A stretch of 64,000 bases of DNA. Source: Porites lutea (taxonomy: Eukaryota; Cnidaria; Anthozoa; Scleractinia; Poritidae). Positions within the stretch are counted from its first letter, which is position 1, and every line of letters starts with the position of its first letter. The position numbers and the translations under genes were made by a program. Shown one piece after another: positions 9,955 to 20,700 of this stretch. The stretch is taken from the NCBI RefSeq assembly GCF_958299795.1, contig NC_133207.1, positions 32,710,879-32,774,878 on the forward strand, given 5' to 3'. Under the pieces are notes generated by a model. The model saw only the letters and a program-made list of their open reading frames with translations. It had not been told where the DNA came from and did not search any database.

Positions 9955-12900
9955 ATGGATGTCGACGTGGACATGGTTGTTTTATTCTTAAGAGAGCTGT
10001 TGAGAAAAAATAAGACTAACAAGCTGATTTTGTTATATCTCAATGAAAAGTTTGGATTGCAGTGGAGGTAAGTCTTTAAAGTCGAATTTATCCCAGTTTT
10101 TCACTTAAGCATGGGTATCACTCGTCACCAAACGCTCCTCATTCGCTGTCTCGGATATTATAACTTGCCAGCCACGAAAAAGCACCCTAAATTTTGGTTC
10201 GGTGAGTTCATAATGTGCTTCCTAAACAGTCCCTTTAGATGTTCTACCCTATGTACTGTCTCCATTTAAGAAACACAAATTCAGTAGTAGAAGGGCAAAG
10301 GTCAGCTTTACTCTTTAAGGGTCCTTAAGCAATGTGGTGCACCTCCAGCTTCACTGGCTAAGGTGTATACAACCATTGTTCGTCCTGTTCTAGAATATGC
10401 TGCCCCTGTCTGGCAAAATATGCCAGATTTTCTATCTTATAAGATGGAGAGCATTCAGAAAAGGGCTATGCGCATCATTTTTCCTTTAATGAGTTACAAC
10501 GAGGCATTAAATGCCCTTAATTTAACAGCTCTAAGTGACAGACGCGCCCATCTATGCCAGGTTTATATTGATAGACTCTGGAATGAGAATCACCCCTTGC
10601 ATTTTATGCTCCCCAAACAGGAGGAGGTTGTGCATAATTTATAATCTTAGATCTGGCATTAGCCGCTCCACGCGTCCTACCTGTAGGACCAAGCGCACGC
10701 AAGAGTTTGTCACGCGTAAGTATACCTAGTGGCTTGTACAATTATATTTTCTAGTATTTATTGGATTTATTGTATTATGTTTTAGTATTGTATGTTTTGT
10801 AAATAGCTCTGTAATTCAGCCATTCTGTATATTGCTGCAATGAGTCTTAATAAACAGTCATTATTATTATTATTATTTCTCAATTGCATATATTGCTGCC
10901 CCTTTCGTCAGGGGCACCCAACGAGAATATAGTTCAAAACCACTTAAACATAGCATTGTTAAACGTATTTTAGTATTAAAAAGGTAGATATAGGCATATT
11001 TTTATCTCCTAAAAATTTTTCATCTGTTCGGATTTCCTAGCTGAAAGTCTAGTGATCCGAAAATTGTAGGGATCAAAACTTACCTTTTCGAAAATTTCAG
11101 CCAGAAAAAAGGTTTCCGAAAATTCTAGGTGACCTTTTTAGGGAAAAAATCCGTTAAAAATAGGCAAATATACCATTTTTTGGATGTTCGAAAATCCTAG
11201 GAGAGGCAGGTAAGCAAGAAATTTTACAACAAATGTTTCGAAAATTCTAGATCTAAAATCGTCTTCCGAACAGATATTCTTCCGAAAATTGTCATTGGGT
11301 GCCCCTGTTTCGTGACGGTGCAATCCAGCAATATGGACGGTACTACAAAAAAGTTCTTATTGTTTATTAATTAATGATACATGTAGTTGCTCGACGCTGA
11401 AAAGGTTTTTCAAGAACCACAATTTGAGACGACATGATGATGTGACTGCTCAAGACGTCATAAAGGCTGTTGAGGTACGTTACGTTTAAAAGTAAGTATG
11501 TTTAGTTTTCTTTGTAAATGTTCCCTGCATATACATTTTGGAAAGGCTCTGAGTTTCGGCGGTCATAGCTGTGATTTTTTTTTTATTTCTGGGAGCTTAA
11601 AAGATTCACCCAAAACCTAACAAAGAATGTGTTTTTGATTTTTTCAAGACATTAAAGTTAATAAATTCACGTTTACCTTAATTCGGACATACGAAAAATC
11701 AGTAAGTAACAGTTCAGCTTTAACTGCAATGTAATCATAACTGATATCGTATAACATCCCACATGAAAAATTCACCAACTATGACATTTGCCAGCTGGAA
11801 CTGAAGGGATCAGGACAGCTTCTTGGAGCGAGATCTTTACATCTTCGGATTAGAATGCATCAAGGGCTCCTGGTTACAAGGTATGTATGTCTTAATCGTT
11901 GTCTTATTTTTCGCTGAAGTCAGTTCTCTCTTTGGGATAGCCACTAAGTGCCCGTTTGAGGGTAGCCTGCGTAGCAATCGTTTCCGCGCGAGCTGAGTCC
12001 AGGAAGTTAAAATGGGGCGACAGCCAAAAAAAAAAAAGAAACTCTTTCTACGCAGACTAGTTTGAGGGAGATGTCCATCGTTTTTTCCCGACCCAACTGA
12101 CCGCCCCCTGGGTCTCCGAGGATGGATCATGTCTTGATAATTTGCATGCCAGCGTGAGAACATCCTGGTTTGTACTTAAAAGGATGAGATTAGTGAGAAA
12201 TCATGTGACATCCAGCTTCTAATCAAATGTACAAAGTAGTGCACCTTGTAGCTTGTACCTTTTCTACATCTTCATACTTCTTGGGGCATCGCAAAACCTC
12301 AACCTGTCAGATCAGTAATGATATTCTCTTAACGATTCTTTCCCCTTCTCGTTTCTTCTCCCTTCTTGTAATGTTCTTTGTAAGATTGCCTTGGTACACA
12401 ACTGTCAAATTTCAGCATTCTTTTTCATTTCATTTCATTTATTTTTTTCCTACAGCCACAATTACAACAACAATTTATAATGGTAATGGCAAGGAAGCCT
12501 ATATAGAAGCCTATATAGAAGCTTATAAACTGTAGGCTTCCATGCACTATAGGGTAAATCATGTAGGTTAAGGGTGCTGAATGAAAATTTAATTTTTTTT
12601 TTTTTACGAGAGAAATTCCATGGGTTTAGACGGAATTGTAATACGATTTGATGATCCAAGCTTTTTATATGCGGTTTTTGTTTATTTCTATAGGGAACAG
12701 GTAGAGTTGGCTTTGCAGTATCTTGCCCTTTCACAAGTTGTGGCTCGTGGACCAGGGAAAAAAAATGTCCTGCGTAAACGAAAATACGTGTCCAAGGTGA
12801 GCACCAAAAACAAGACAAAAACTAAGACAACTTGTATAAAAGCGGACATCATATTGTAGATCCTGCGAGTCAGTCCAGGGTTTCTTAGTCAGTAACATTC

Positions 12901-15594
12901 ATGGGAAAGCCGGTACTTGTCATCCCATAACTAAATACTTTAAATCAATAAAATTGCTTTTACGTACAACTCTACCCATGTTAGATTCAACACCCGATAT
13001 TTCTAACGCCCGTACGTACGTGAGATAATAAATGTTAAAGCTACTGTTATTTTAGTAGGGAACGTTTTTTGTTTACAGCATCATATAGTGAAAACACTGA
13101 GCATACAATAACACAGGCAGGCTTTTTAGGGTATAATCGCAATCTCTGTTCTTTATATTCTATATTATTTTAACTTAGTTTCTCCTTGAATTTTAAGGGA
13201 CCAAACTGGTGTTGGCATCTGGATGGTTATGACAAATTATCCCGTTGGGGTATATTTATCCATGGAGCTATTGATGGATTCTCTAGGAAAATTATTTGGC
13301 TTAGGTATAAATAGTACGTAGATATTTTAACATAAACATTTAGTGGGGGGAGGGGGCTAATAACACAAATATTAAAAAAATTAACTTAAATAATTATCTT
13401 CCTTTCTTTTTTAATAGAGCTTACTCAACAAATAAGCAACCGTGGGTCGTAGCAAAATACTACATGCAGCATGTTTGCAGCTTGAACGGTACTGGGAATT
13501 TTAAGTATTGGATGTGTAATTTCTTTTGTTGTTGTTGTTAATTACATCTCGCCTGCTTACCCATATGTGATGCGACACACCAATCTCCAACTCCAGGACT
13601 TAGGACAGTATGGGTAAGTGCAACGGTTTCTGGGATCGTTTGGGTGCCCAAGCGTTACTCATCATTGCTAATTAGCGCCGAAAGTTTTTACCCCTTTCCC
13701 CTATAAATCCTGGACTGGAGAAATTCATTTTAATAGGTAGTCTAGAAGAAACCACCGTTGTTAACAATGACTTGCGTTTTGAACAATTCTGTGAAAGTCG
13801 TCTTGATCCTCAGTTCTGGTATAGTTAAAATGAAACGAGTGTCTATTAAGGTCGTACTATAAGTCGGACTATAACATGGTTTTAGTTTGAAAATCTTTTC
13901 CTTTTCTTTCACTTTTTCAGTGTTGCCATCAGTCACATGCTCCGATGTAGGAATAGAGACAGGCCTTGTGGCATCGTGTCAGTGTTTTTTGCATAGAAAC
14001 TCAGGAGATGATTTTGCTGGAGAGAAAAGCCACAAATTCGTGAAGTCCACTACGAATCAAGCAAAGACAAGAGCCCATAACCTGGATCGACATACACTCG
14101 TGCCACGGCGTTTTCACTTTTCAGTTTATTTTTACTGAAAGATTTTTGCGCGAATATTGAATATCTTTTCAGTCCCACAAACTATAGTCAGCAAAACCAG
14201 AACCCTTGAAAATGGCATTTTGGACCTTAATGAAATGAAAATGTCACGTCTTATACTTTTTCCGCGTTAATTGAAGTCAATGAAAGGATCGGAGAGGAAC
14301 TTACATTTTCGCGTGACAACGTGCTGTGCAATGTATGTTTAAAAGACCTTCCCTTGAAAATGCCGTTTTTTTTAATAGAGTAGATTGCTAATACCTGCGG
14401 TAGATAAAGTATTTGTTGAATTTGGGCACGTTTTGTAGCAAGACTATTTCTAGTTTCTCCAGCAATCTAGAGGGAGTCCCTTTCACAATATGTAAAATTT
14501 ATTGAGGGTCATCTCTAACAAGCAACACTGATGAATAGGGGGTTCGCTTTGTTAGACTTCTAAGATCTTGTAAGCTTTCTGAAAATGGCTGGCCCCCTCA
14601 CATATAACAAACGACCAGCTAGTAAAGATAATTACTACTTATTTAAATCTAACGTCTTACCATTGTTTCTTGCAGCGCATAGAGGCATTCTGGAGCCAGC
14701 TGCATAAAATGTGTGGGGATTTTTGGATTTCCCTTTTTGAGGTTGGTGCTCATCATGACCAGTTTCGACCTGGTTTAGCCTGCGTAGCAGGCGCTTGGAA
14801 GTAGTTAGCCTGAGTATCAGGCCTTCCTGAGGGGCTAGGGGAGAGGAAATTTTAGATGAGGGAGGGGGAGGAGCTCTCTCCCTTTTTCGCTTCTATCTTT
14901 CCCCTAAATTCCCCCCGAAACGCCTGATACTCAGGCTAGGAAGTAATGGACGAAAGAGAGAACGAACGCGCGCGAGGGAGACACGGGAGGTGTGTCGCGT
15001 GTCTCCTTCTCTTGCGGGCGTTTTTCCATGTGCCCACTACTTCCAAACTTGCCATGAACTGAACTCAACTGAAATGAATCTCGAATTCAATGGATTCTAA
15101 CGCTGATTGATACGTCAGTTATAATAATCTGCGCATCGGCCGGCTCGGCATATAGAATTCAACGTCTGATAGCTTAAGTCAAGTTAATGTAACTTATCAA
15201 ATTACAATCTGATGTTTTCTAGGATATGGAATTTCAAGGAATACTAGATGTGACAGACGCGGTGCACAGGTGATTAATTCTACGTTCTACGCATATATAG
15301 AGGGAGTGAGTGGTTTCGCAAGAGAAAGGTGAAGCCTAATTGAACAATACTGAGGAGAACGGTGGTTCGGTAATGGTAGCACTTAATGGCTGCCAAGGCA
15401 ATCCTTTTGATACCGCCTAATTCCTTTCAGATCGTCTTATTGGAGAAAGTCTGTGTGAACATTTTATTACAATTATTATTATCTCTTTTATCACAGTCTT
15501 TGCTGGTGTTCTTTTTGTGCATCAACCGGGCGCATACCATGCACCTAGCGCGTCAGTCACTCAAGACAAACAATCTGTTCATACACTGAGCACC

Positions 15595-15630
<36 letters not shown>

Positions 15631-17369
15631 CATTATTATTATTATTATTAATAATAAACATATTTTGGGAATCCTGTCCAAGCGAAACTGATTTTACGTG
15701 GCTGCCTTAATTTAACATATTTTTATTGTGCCGTTATGCTTCTTTATTTTAGGCATTGCTTTCTTCATGTCTACTTCTCAGGTGAATTAAGGCACGGGTC
15801 TTCGTTATATGCGGGGTTTTATGATTTGATCTTGTTTTTTCCAGTATCTTCCTTCATTTTAACCTTACACCGCTGTGTTTAAGACCAGAACCACTTTGGA
15901 CCTTAAACACTACTTTTTTCAGATCACGTGACCAGCCACACCTAAAATTATGCAAAATTTGGACTTTGCAGATTACACCACTTTACTGAATGTGACCACA
16001 ATCGTTTTTCCTTCCATAATATTTCATTTACAGTCAAGTAACCTGAATTAATCGGGGATTTGTGAAATGATCCATTCCTTCGTAATTATTAGATATTTTT
16101 CTCTCGTCCCAGTCTCCCTCTTAACAAGAAACGTTATAGTTTACAAAACGTAGATAATTTAAGAAAACCCCGATCAATTCCATAAACTTTGTGTCGATAG
16201 CCATTGACAAAAAATGAATTAAATTACAAGTGTTATTTATAAAGTGGTGTAAATTTGGATTGAAATAAAAAGTCAAAAATGGGTGTGGCAAGTCACGTGA
16301 CAAAGATAATACATTAGTAATAATGAAAAATGAACGCTTATGGGGAGTAGATATTGAATTTAAAATGTCTATGCGAAAGGTAAAATTCCCTTCTAAAACA
16401 GACCACCCCCCTCCAAATTTGCATTGCCCCATTCCTTAATTCACCGGAGATTGCCTCTTCTCCAAAACGAACTCAATGACTTTAAAGAACAGCATAATTC
16501 TCATCGTATCCGAAAACAAAAAGACCGCCGCGTCCCAAACGGTGTTCCAGACGATCTCTACCTGTTTCCGGGAATTCATGGTAATTATCATGGTCCTTCA
16601 TTTCTAACATCGTTTTCCGAGCAAACAGTAAAAAAGCAACTATCAAAACGACAACAACTGAGTGATATTTAATACTGACTGAAGTCAAGATAGTTAAGTA
16701 ATAAGAATGCACAATCCATATGAGTGATTTCATTTGAACCGCGAAACAGATACCAAGAAATAGTGCAAAATAGCGAGAGATAAACGTAATAGTGCATAAT
16801 AGTGCGAAGCCGCATTCTATTACCTATTTCGCGGTTCAAGTAAAATCACTCTTTTGTACAGATCATAGCCTATATGGAATTCGTTTTCATGTAAGATTTA
16901 GACATTACTACACCCCTCTGAAATTTCCTTGCTCTTTAAATGGATTTTCTGGTAAAAAACAGTCGACGATATGGTATGATACAGTGCTGTGTGGTCCGGC
17001 TTGATCGGGTGTGGTGTATTGTGTTTTGGTGTAGTGTGGCATATATGGAAAAAAAGATGAAAAGCCTGCGTAGCAGGTGCATAAACGTGATACAAGCGCA
17101 GAAAAACATTGAAAGGGGTTTTGACAGTTAATTACAAGTGTAATAACTTTATCTAACCAGGATTTCAGGATATGGGACACGTACCCACAGAAAACGACCT
17201 TGCTTATTTAGAAGAGAGATTCGCTTTTGAGGAACCACTTCCCACGCCAGTCCCCTCTGCGTTTGTTGACGCTATAAACGGCTTACTTCCAGACGGCTAC
17301 ATAGAGAATGCATCAAGGGCAAATAGCGCTTACAGATCGCTATTAAACTTTTTTCAAAAGTCCAGTTAA
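9955..17369 (+). CDS. Integrase-core (rve/DDE-type) gene, 12 exons
   Basis: Exons read at 9955-10067, 11387-11474, 11795-11880, 12694-12796, 13198-13304, 13418-13488, 13921-14060, 14676-14741, 15223-15269, about 15753-15781, about 16450-16580 and 17161-17369. Exons 1-4 encode a helical, basic N-terminal region. The RNase-H-like core follows with WHLDGYDKL and HGAIDGFSRK (exon 5), CSDVGIETG (exon 7) and RIEAFWSQL (exon 8), giving the D, D and E positions of the family; exon 11 carries HNSHRIR and VPNGVPDDLYLFP, typical of the C-terminal part. The last exon is an acidic tail ending at 17369. Phases agree at all joins except exon 10 to 11, whose borders I could not settle. The intron after exon 7 appears to use a GC donor. 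This is the intron-bearing integrase-core family seen in many animals; whether it is a captured transposase serving the host or a mobile gene is unknown. Intron 1 holds a LINE tail and a MITE. AATAAA follows near 17443. Confidence 0.75.
10270..10872 (+). mobile_element. 5'-truncated L2/CR1-like LINE, reverse transcriptase C-terminus and 3' tail
   Basis: The frame around 10300-10641 encodes LYSLRVLKQCGAPP, then VRPVLEYAAPVW and IQKRAMRIIFP, hallmarks of the region after the polymerase domain in L2/CR1-group LINEs. The frame ends near 10642; a 3' untranslated part and an ATT repeat tail (to about 10872) follow, as is usual for these elements. It sits in intron 1 of the integrase-core gene in the same orientation. 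The start is approximate because the truncation point is not sharp. Confidence 0.8.
10909..11307. mobile_element. hAT6-like MITE (CAGGGGCACCC ends), copy 1
   Basis: Begins CAGGGGCACCCAACG and ends CATTGGGTGCCCCTG. TTTCGT flanks both ends (10903-10908 and 11308-11313), a 6-bp target duplication. A GAACAGATATT..CCGAAAA block before the right end is shared with copies at 22271-22789 and 27340-27731. Non-coding. It lies in intron 1 of the integrase-core gene, just after the LINE tail. Confidence 0.8.
11964..12060. repeat. Fragment related to the GCCTGCGTAGCA MITE family
   Basis: Starts TAGCCTGCGTAGCAATCG and ends in CTACGCAGACTA, a short inverted pair resembling the palindromic element at 23780-23926. 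It lies in an intron of the integrase-core gene. Confidence 0.5.
14776..15050. mobile_element. GCCTGCGTAGCAGG MITE, copy 1, carrying a nested MITE
   Basis: The left end TAGCCTGCGTAGCAGGCG and the following GAAAGAGAGAACG..CGCGCGAGGGAGACACG and GTGTCTCCTTCTC..GCCCACTACTTCC blocks match the complete copy at 23780-23926. A second element (14806-14938) splits it, and its far right end is missing. It lies in the intron between exons 8 and 9 of the integrase-core gene. Confidence 0.75.
14806..14938. mobile_element. Nested MITE (TAGCCTGAGTATCAGG ends) with 9-bp target duplication
   Basis: Inverted ends TAGCCTGAGTATCAGG and CCTGATACTCAGGCTA bound a 133-bp element. It interrupts the surrounding MITE exactly within GGAAGTAGT (14797-14805), repeated as GGAAGTAAT at 14939-14947: a 9-bp duplication with one mismatch. 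Nine bases suggests a Mutator-like (MULE) mechanism. Non-coding. Confidence 0.8.
15598..15652. repeat. ATT microsatellite
   Basis: Mostly uninterrupted ATT units followed by AATAATAAA. It lies in an intron of the integrase-core gene. Confidence 0.9.
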
Positions 17370-17653
17370 GTGAACATTATACATGAAGCTCTTTTCACTT
17401 TTTAACGCTGTATTAAGAAATTGATACTGTCAGGGAAGGACCAATAAAACAATACTTGGATTTGTTACCTTATATTAGCGTTTTTCTTATTTATATTTGC
17501 ATTAAATACCAGGATAAGTTTTTCTCGGAGGTGCAAAGTTCATATTTTCGTCGTATCCTGCAAACTACTTACGTACGCTTCCCTGGAATCATTCAAAGTT
17601 TTTAATAAGTAATCACTATGGTTGAACGCGGCGTAGAAAGCATTGTTACTGTT

Positions 17654-17700
17654 CAGGGGCACCCGACCGGAAATTGTGAGAAAAAGACCTAAACTAACAA
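17654..17700. repeat. Fragment of the CAGGGGCACCC MITE family
   Basis: CAGGGGCACCCGACCGGAAA matches the left end of the hAT6-like family at 10909 and 22271. No right end is seen before the alpha-kinase stop codon. Confidence 0.45.
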
Positions 17701-17742
17701 CACCGACAACGAAAAGAAAAGCCTATGATATTTCATTCATCG

Positions 17743-20700
17743 TTAGACATCGGGCATTTCGGCATATGGAACAGTGCATATGATTGTGATTCCCATGTCC
17801 CGAAGGAAAGCAACTTCCCACTCTTCTTCATTTTGAACTCGAACTGGATAAACAAGAAACGATAATTAATATGTATTTGACGCGACTCGTGGCTTGTAAG
17901 TATCCACTTTTTACTTGGTTAAGCAAGAAGGAAATCAATTGTCATTAAATCATTTTGGTTGAAAAAAAATACCCCGGGAGACCATCGTTGTTATTGAGTA
18001 TTAGGGATGGAAGAATGATATCTACCTGCTTTATCTTGTAGACCAAGAAGTCTACAGAATTTGTTACATCTATGGGAGATCTCGAAAGTTTTGAAAACAT
18101 CTTCGCCGAGGTTTCCAACACCAAACAAGCTGTAGAAAGAAACAAAATAATGGTAAATGGTGCGATAGGCTCATATCAAAAGTAAAACACTAGTTCCCTG
18201 GCAGTACCGAAAACACTCCTCTCAGCCAATCAGAGCGCGCGTAGTTATTTTGTAACCAGTGTTAGACCAGCCTATATAGCCATGATTGCTACTAAAGAAG
18301 CTTCCACTTACTCTGAATCCAACGAGGCTAATTGCAGGTCGGTGAGACCATTGTCTGTACCTAAACAAATGTAATGAATCAGTCAAATGTGAATTGCACT
18401 GCGTATGTATACCTTTGACTATTATTACGATTATGCTTAATATTATTATCATGATTAGTATCATTATTCAGATTATTATTAGTGTCATTATTATTATCAT
18501 CATAATGAACATGGTAACAGATCAAACAAATTAGTCTGATTCCTTACCTTGAACATCGCAGATTAAAAATTTGCCACTGGTGAAGCTCCAGCTCCAGTGT
18601 ACAAATGCCAGGGATTTCTGGCCAACTGCACATTTCTCTCCAAGAGGAGTGGCATGCCCATCGTTATTTATGAATTTTTTATAAAGGCCATTTACTCTAG
18701 GCTCAATGGTGAAAAATTCATCGGTCCCGTTCCTTTGAACGAGAAATGACGGAATAACTCTGGCGAATAAGATAAACCGCAAATAAGAAAGAGATGCGAA
18801 AATATTCATACAAATGAAATTTCTATGAAAATATTCACAAAAGCATTATTTTCTCTATAAAAATAATCGTTGAAAAATCGACAATATAGGGAAACTACGA
18901 CAGCATTCATATGTGCCTGAACGAGACGCTCTCTGTTTCGCACTTCCCTCCATTTGTATAAGCGCGAAAAAGGGAGGAGGCTCTAGAAGGCTTTGAGTTT
19001 CAAAGTGTGAAGACTTTAAAAATTTAATTTCTGAAATTATGGGATTTGTCAGGATATTCTGAAAGAACAACATCCAAGCGGCCTACTTACGAAAAGCTAG
19101 CATTGTGTGGCAAATTGTCTCTCTGGGGTAGGGTTAGGATGGGCCCAGTTCTGTTTTGAGACTCCATATAATTCCTTCTAAATTTGAATTGGGTGTAAAC
19201 GTTTAGGCGCAAGTCAAATTTAGAAGGATTAGGTTGAAAAAAGGAAACAATTGAATTCGGTAAGGGACCGGTCATTATTTATCACCGGGGGGGGGGGGGG
19301 GTCGGAGGATTTTGGGGGGGATCACTTGATTTTTAGGAGAACAGAGGGGCGGATCAGTCGTAACTAAAAGCCCAAAAGGGGGGGATCACTGAAAATTTTG
19401 GAAGGATTCAGAGGGGGGACCACTCAAATCCGCTTGAACAATGCCAATTTGAAAGCATACAACATAAATGTGCCCATTCTACTGGGAGATGATGGCATTT
19501 GCAATCTCAATTTGTTCTATTAACACAACTTTATTTAAAAACGGAAGTCTGTCACACTGGCGAATGTGTGCATTTCAATTTATATCGAGAAAGCTTTGTT
19601 TTAACGCTTTATATTTTTCCTTTTATAACGTGCTCATGACTTAGCTAATATTCATCTTTAAACATGACAGGTGAATTCTAAATTGTGAACTATATAAACT
19701 TCTGATAACTGAAACATTGTAAAAAGCGTGTTTGTTTAAACATAAACCATTTATCGCCTCTCCAGGAATGGGCGTCCTGTGTCAGCTCTATACTAAATTC
19801 GATTCAGCTGCTTCATCTGCCTCATCTTGAGCCTCATCATCCCATTCAACAACTTCATTTGCCTCTTGAGCCTCGTCATCCGATTCAACAGCAACATTTA
19901 GTCCCCTTCGGCAGGTTGACCCTGGACTTTGTGCCCTTAAAATGGCCGCTACTTGCTCTAGATTTTTTGCTAGGGTCGTGCTAAAAATACCCTTTTCTAG
20001 TAGCCATAGCAAAGGGTCTAGATGCAAACGTCTTGTTAGTTTCTTAGCAAAGTCAGCATTAATTGATGCTATCTACAGGAGTAACTCTATCATTCTCTTC
20101 GATTGAACCGAAAATTTGCCCCGCGACCTCGATTGAGGTCAAGTTTCCGATCCTAGCCCTTCCAGATGGCCGAATTGTCGCTAAATATGACCTGCTGATA
20201 GGGACTTGGCGGACTGCTATTTGGCACTCTAAAAAAAGCAACTTTGCAGTTTCAAGCACTGATTGCAGTTTCAAGCACTTTGCAGTTTTAAGCAAGATTG
20301 CTTGTATGTCAACTGAATTCAGATGTCTGGATCCAGACTAGAAAAAGACACGGATCAAGAGACACTTTTAAAAAAAGACTGCGCGATAACGGCTTTATTA
20401 TGCTGTAAGTACATCATAGTTAGAAATACAACCTGTATATGAACGTTTAAAACACTAAATATACACGTCGAAAGGTGAATATGGGTACAAAGACATGGGG
20501 GGGGGGATCACGTAAGTTATATATAGTTATGAGGGGGGATCACTTCAATAAAATAACATTTAAAGGGGGGATCGGCTAAATTTCATCGTGTTTAGCTCAA
20601 AATCCTCCGACCCCCCCCCCAGGTGATAAATAATGACCGGTCCCTAATGCGTAGCCAGAGCTCCTCCCCTGCCCTGAGCAGCTACTTGTTTTTAGTCCTC

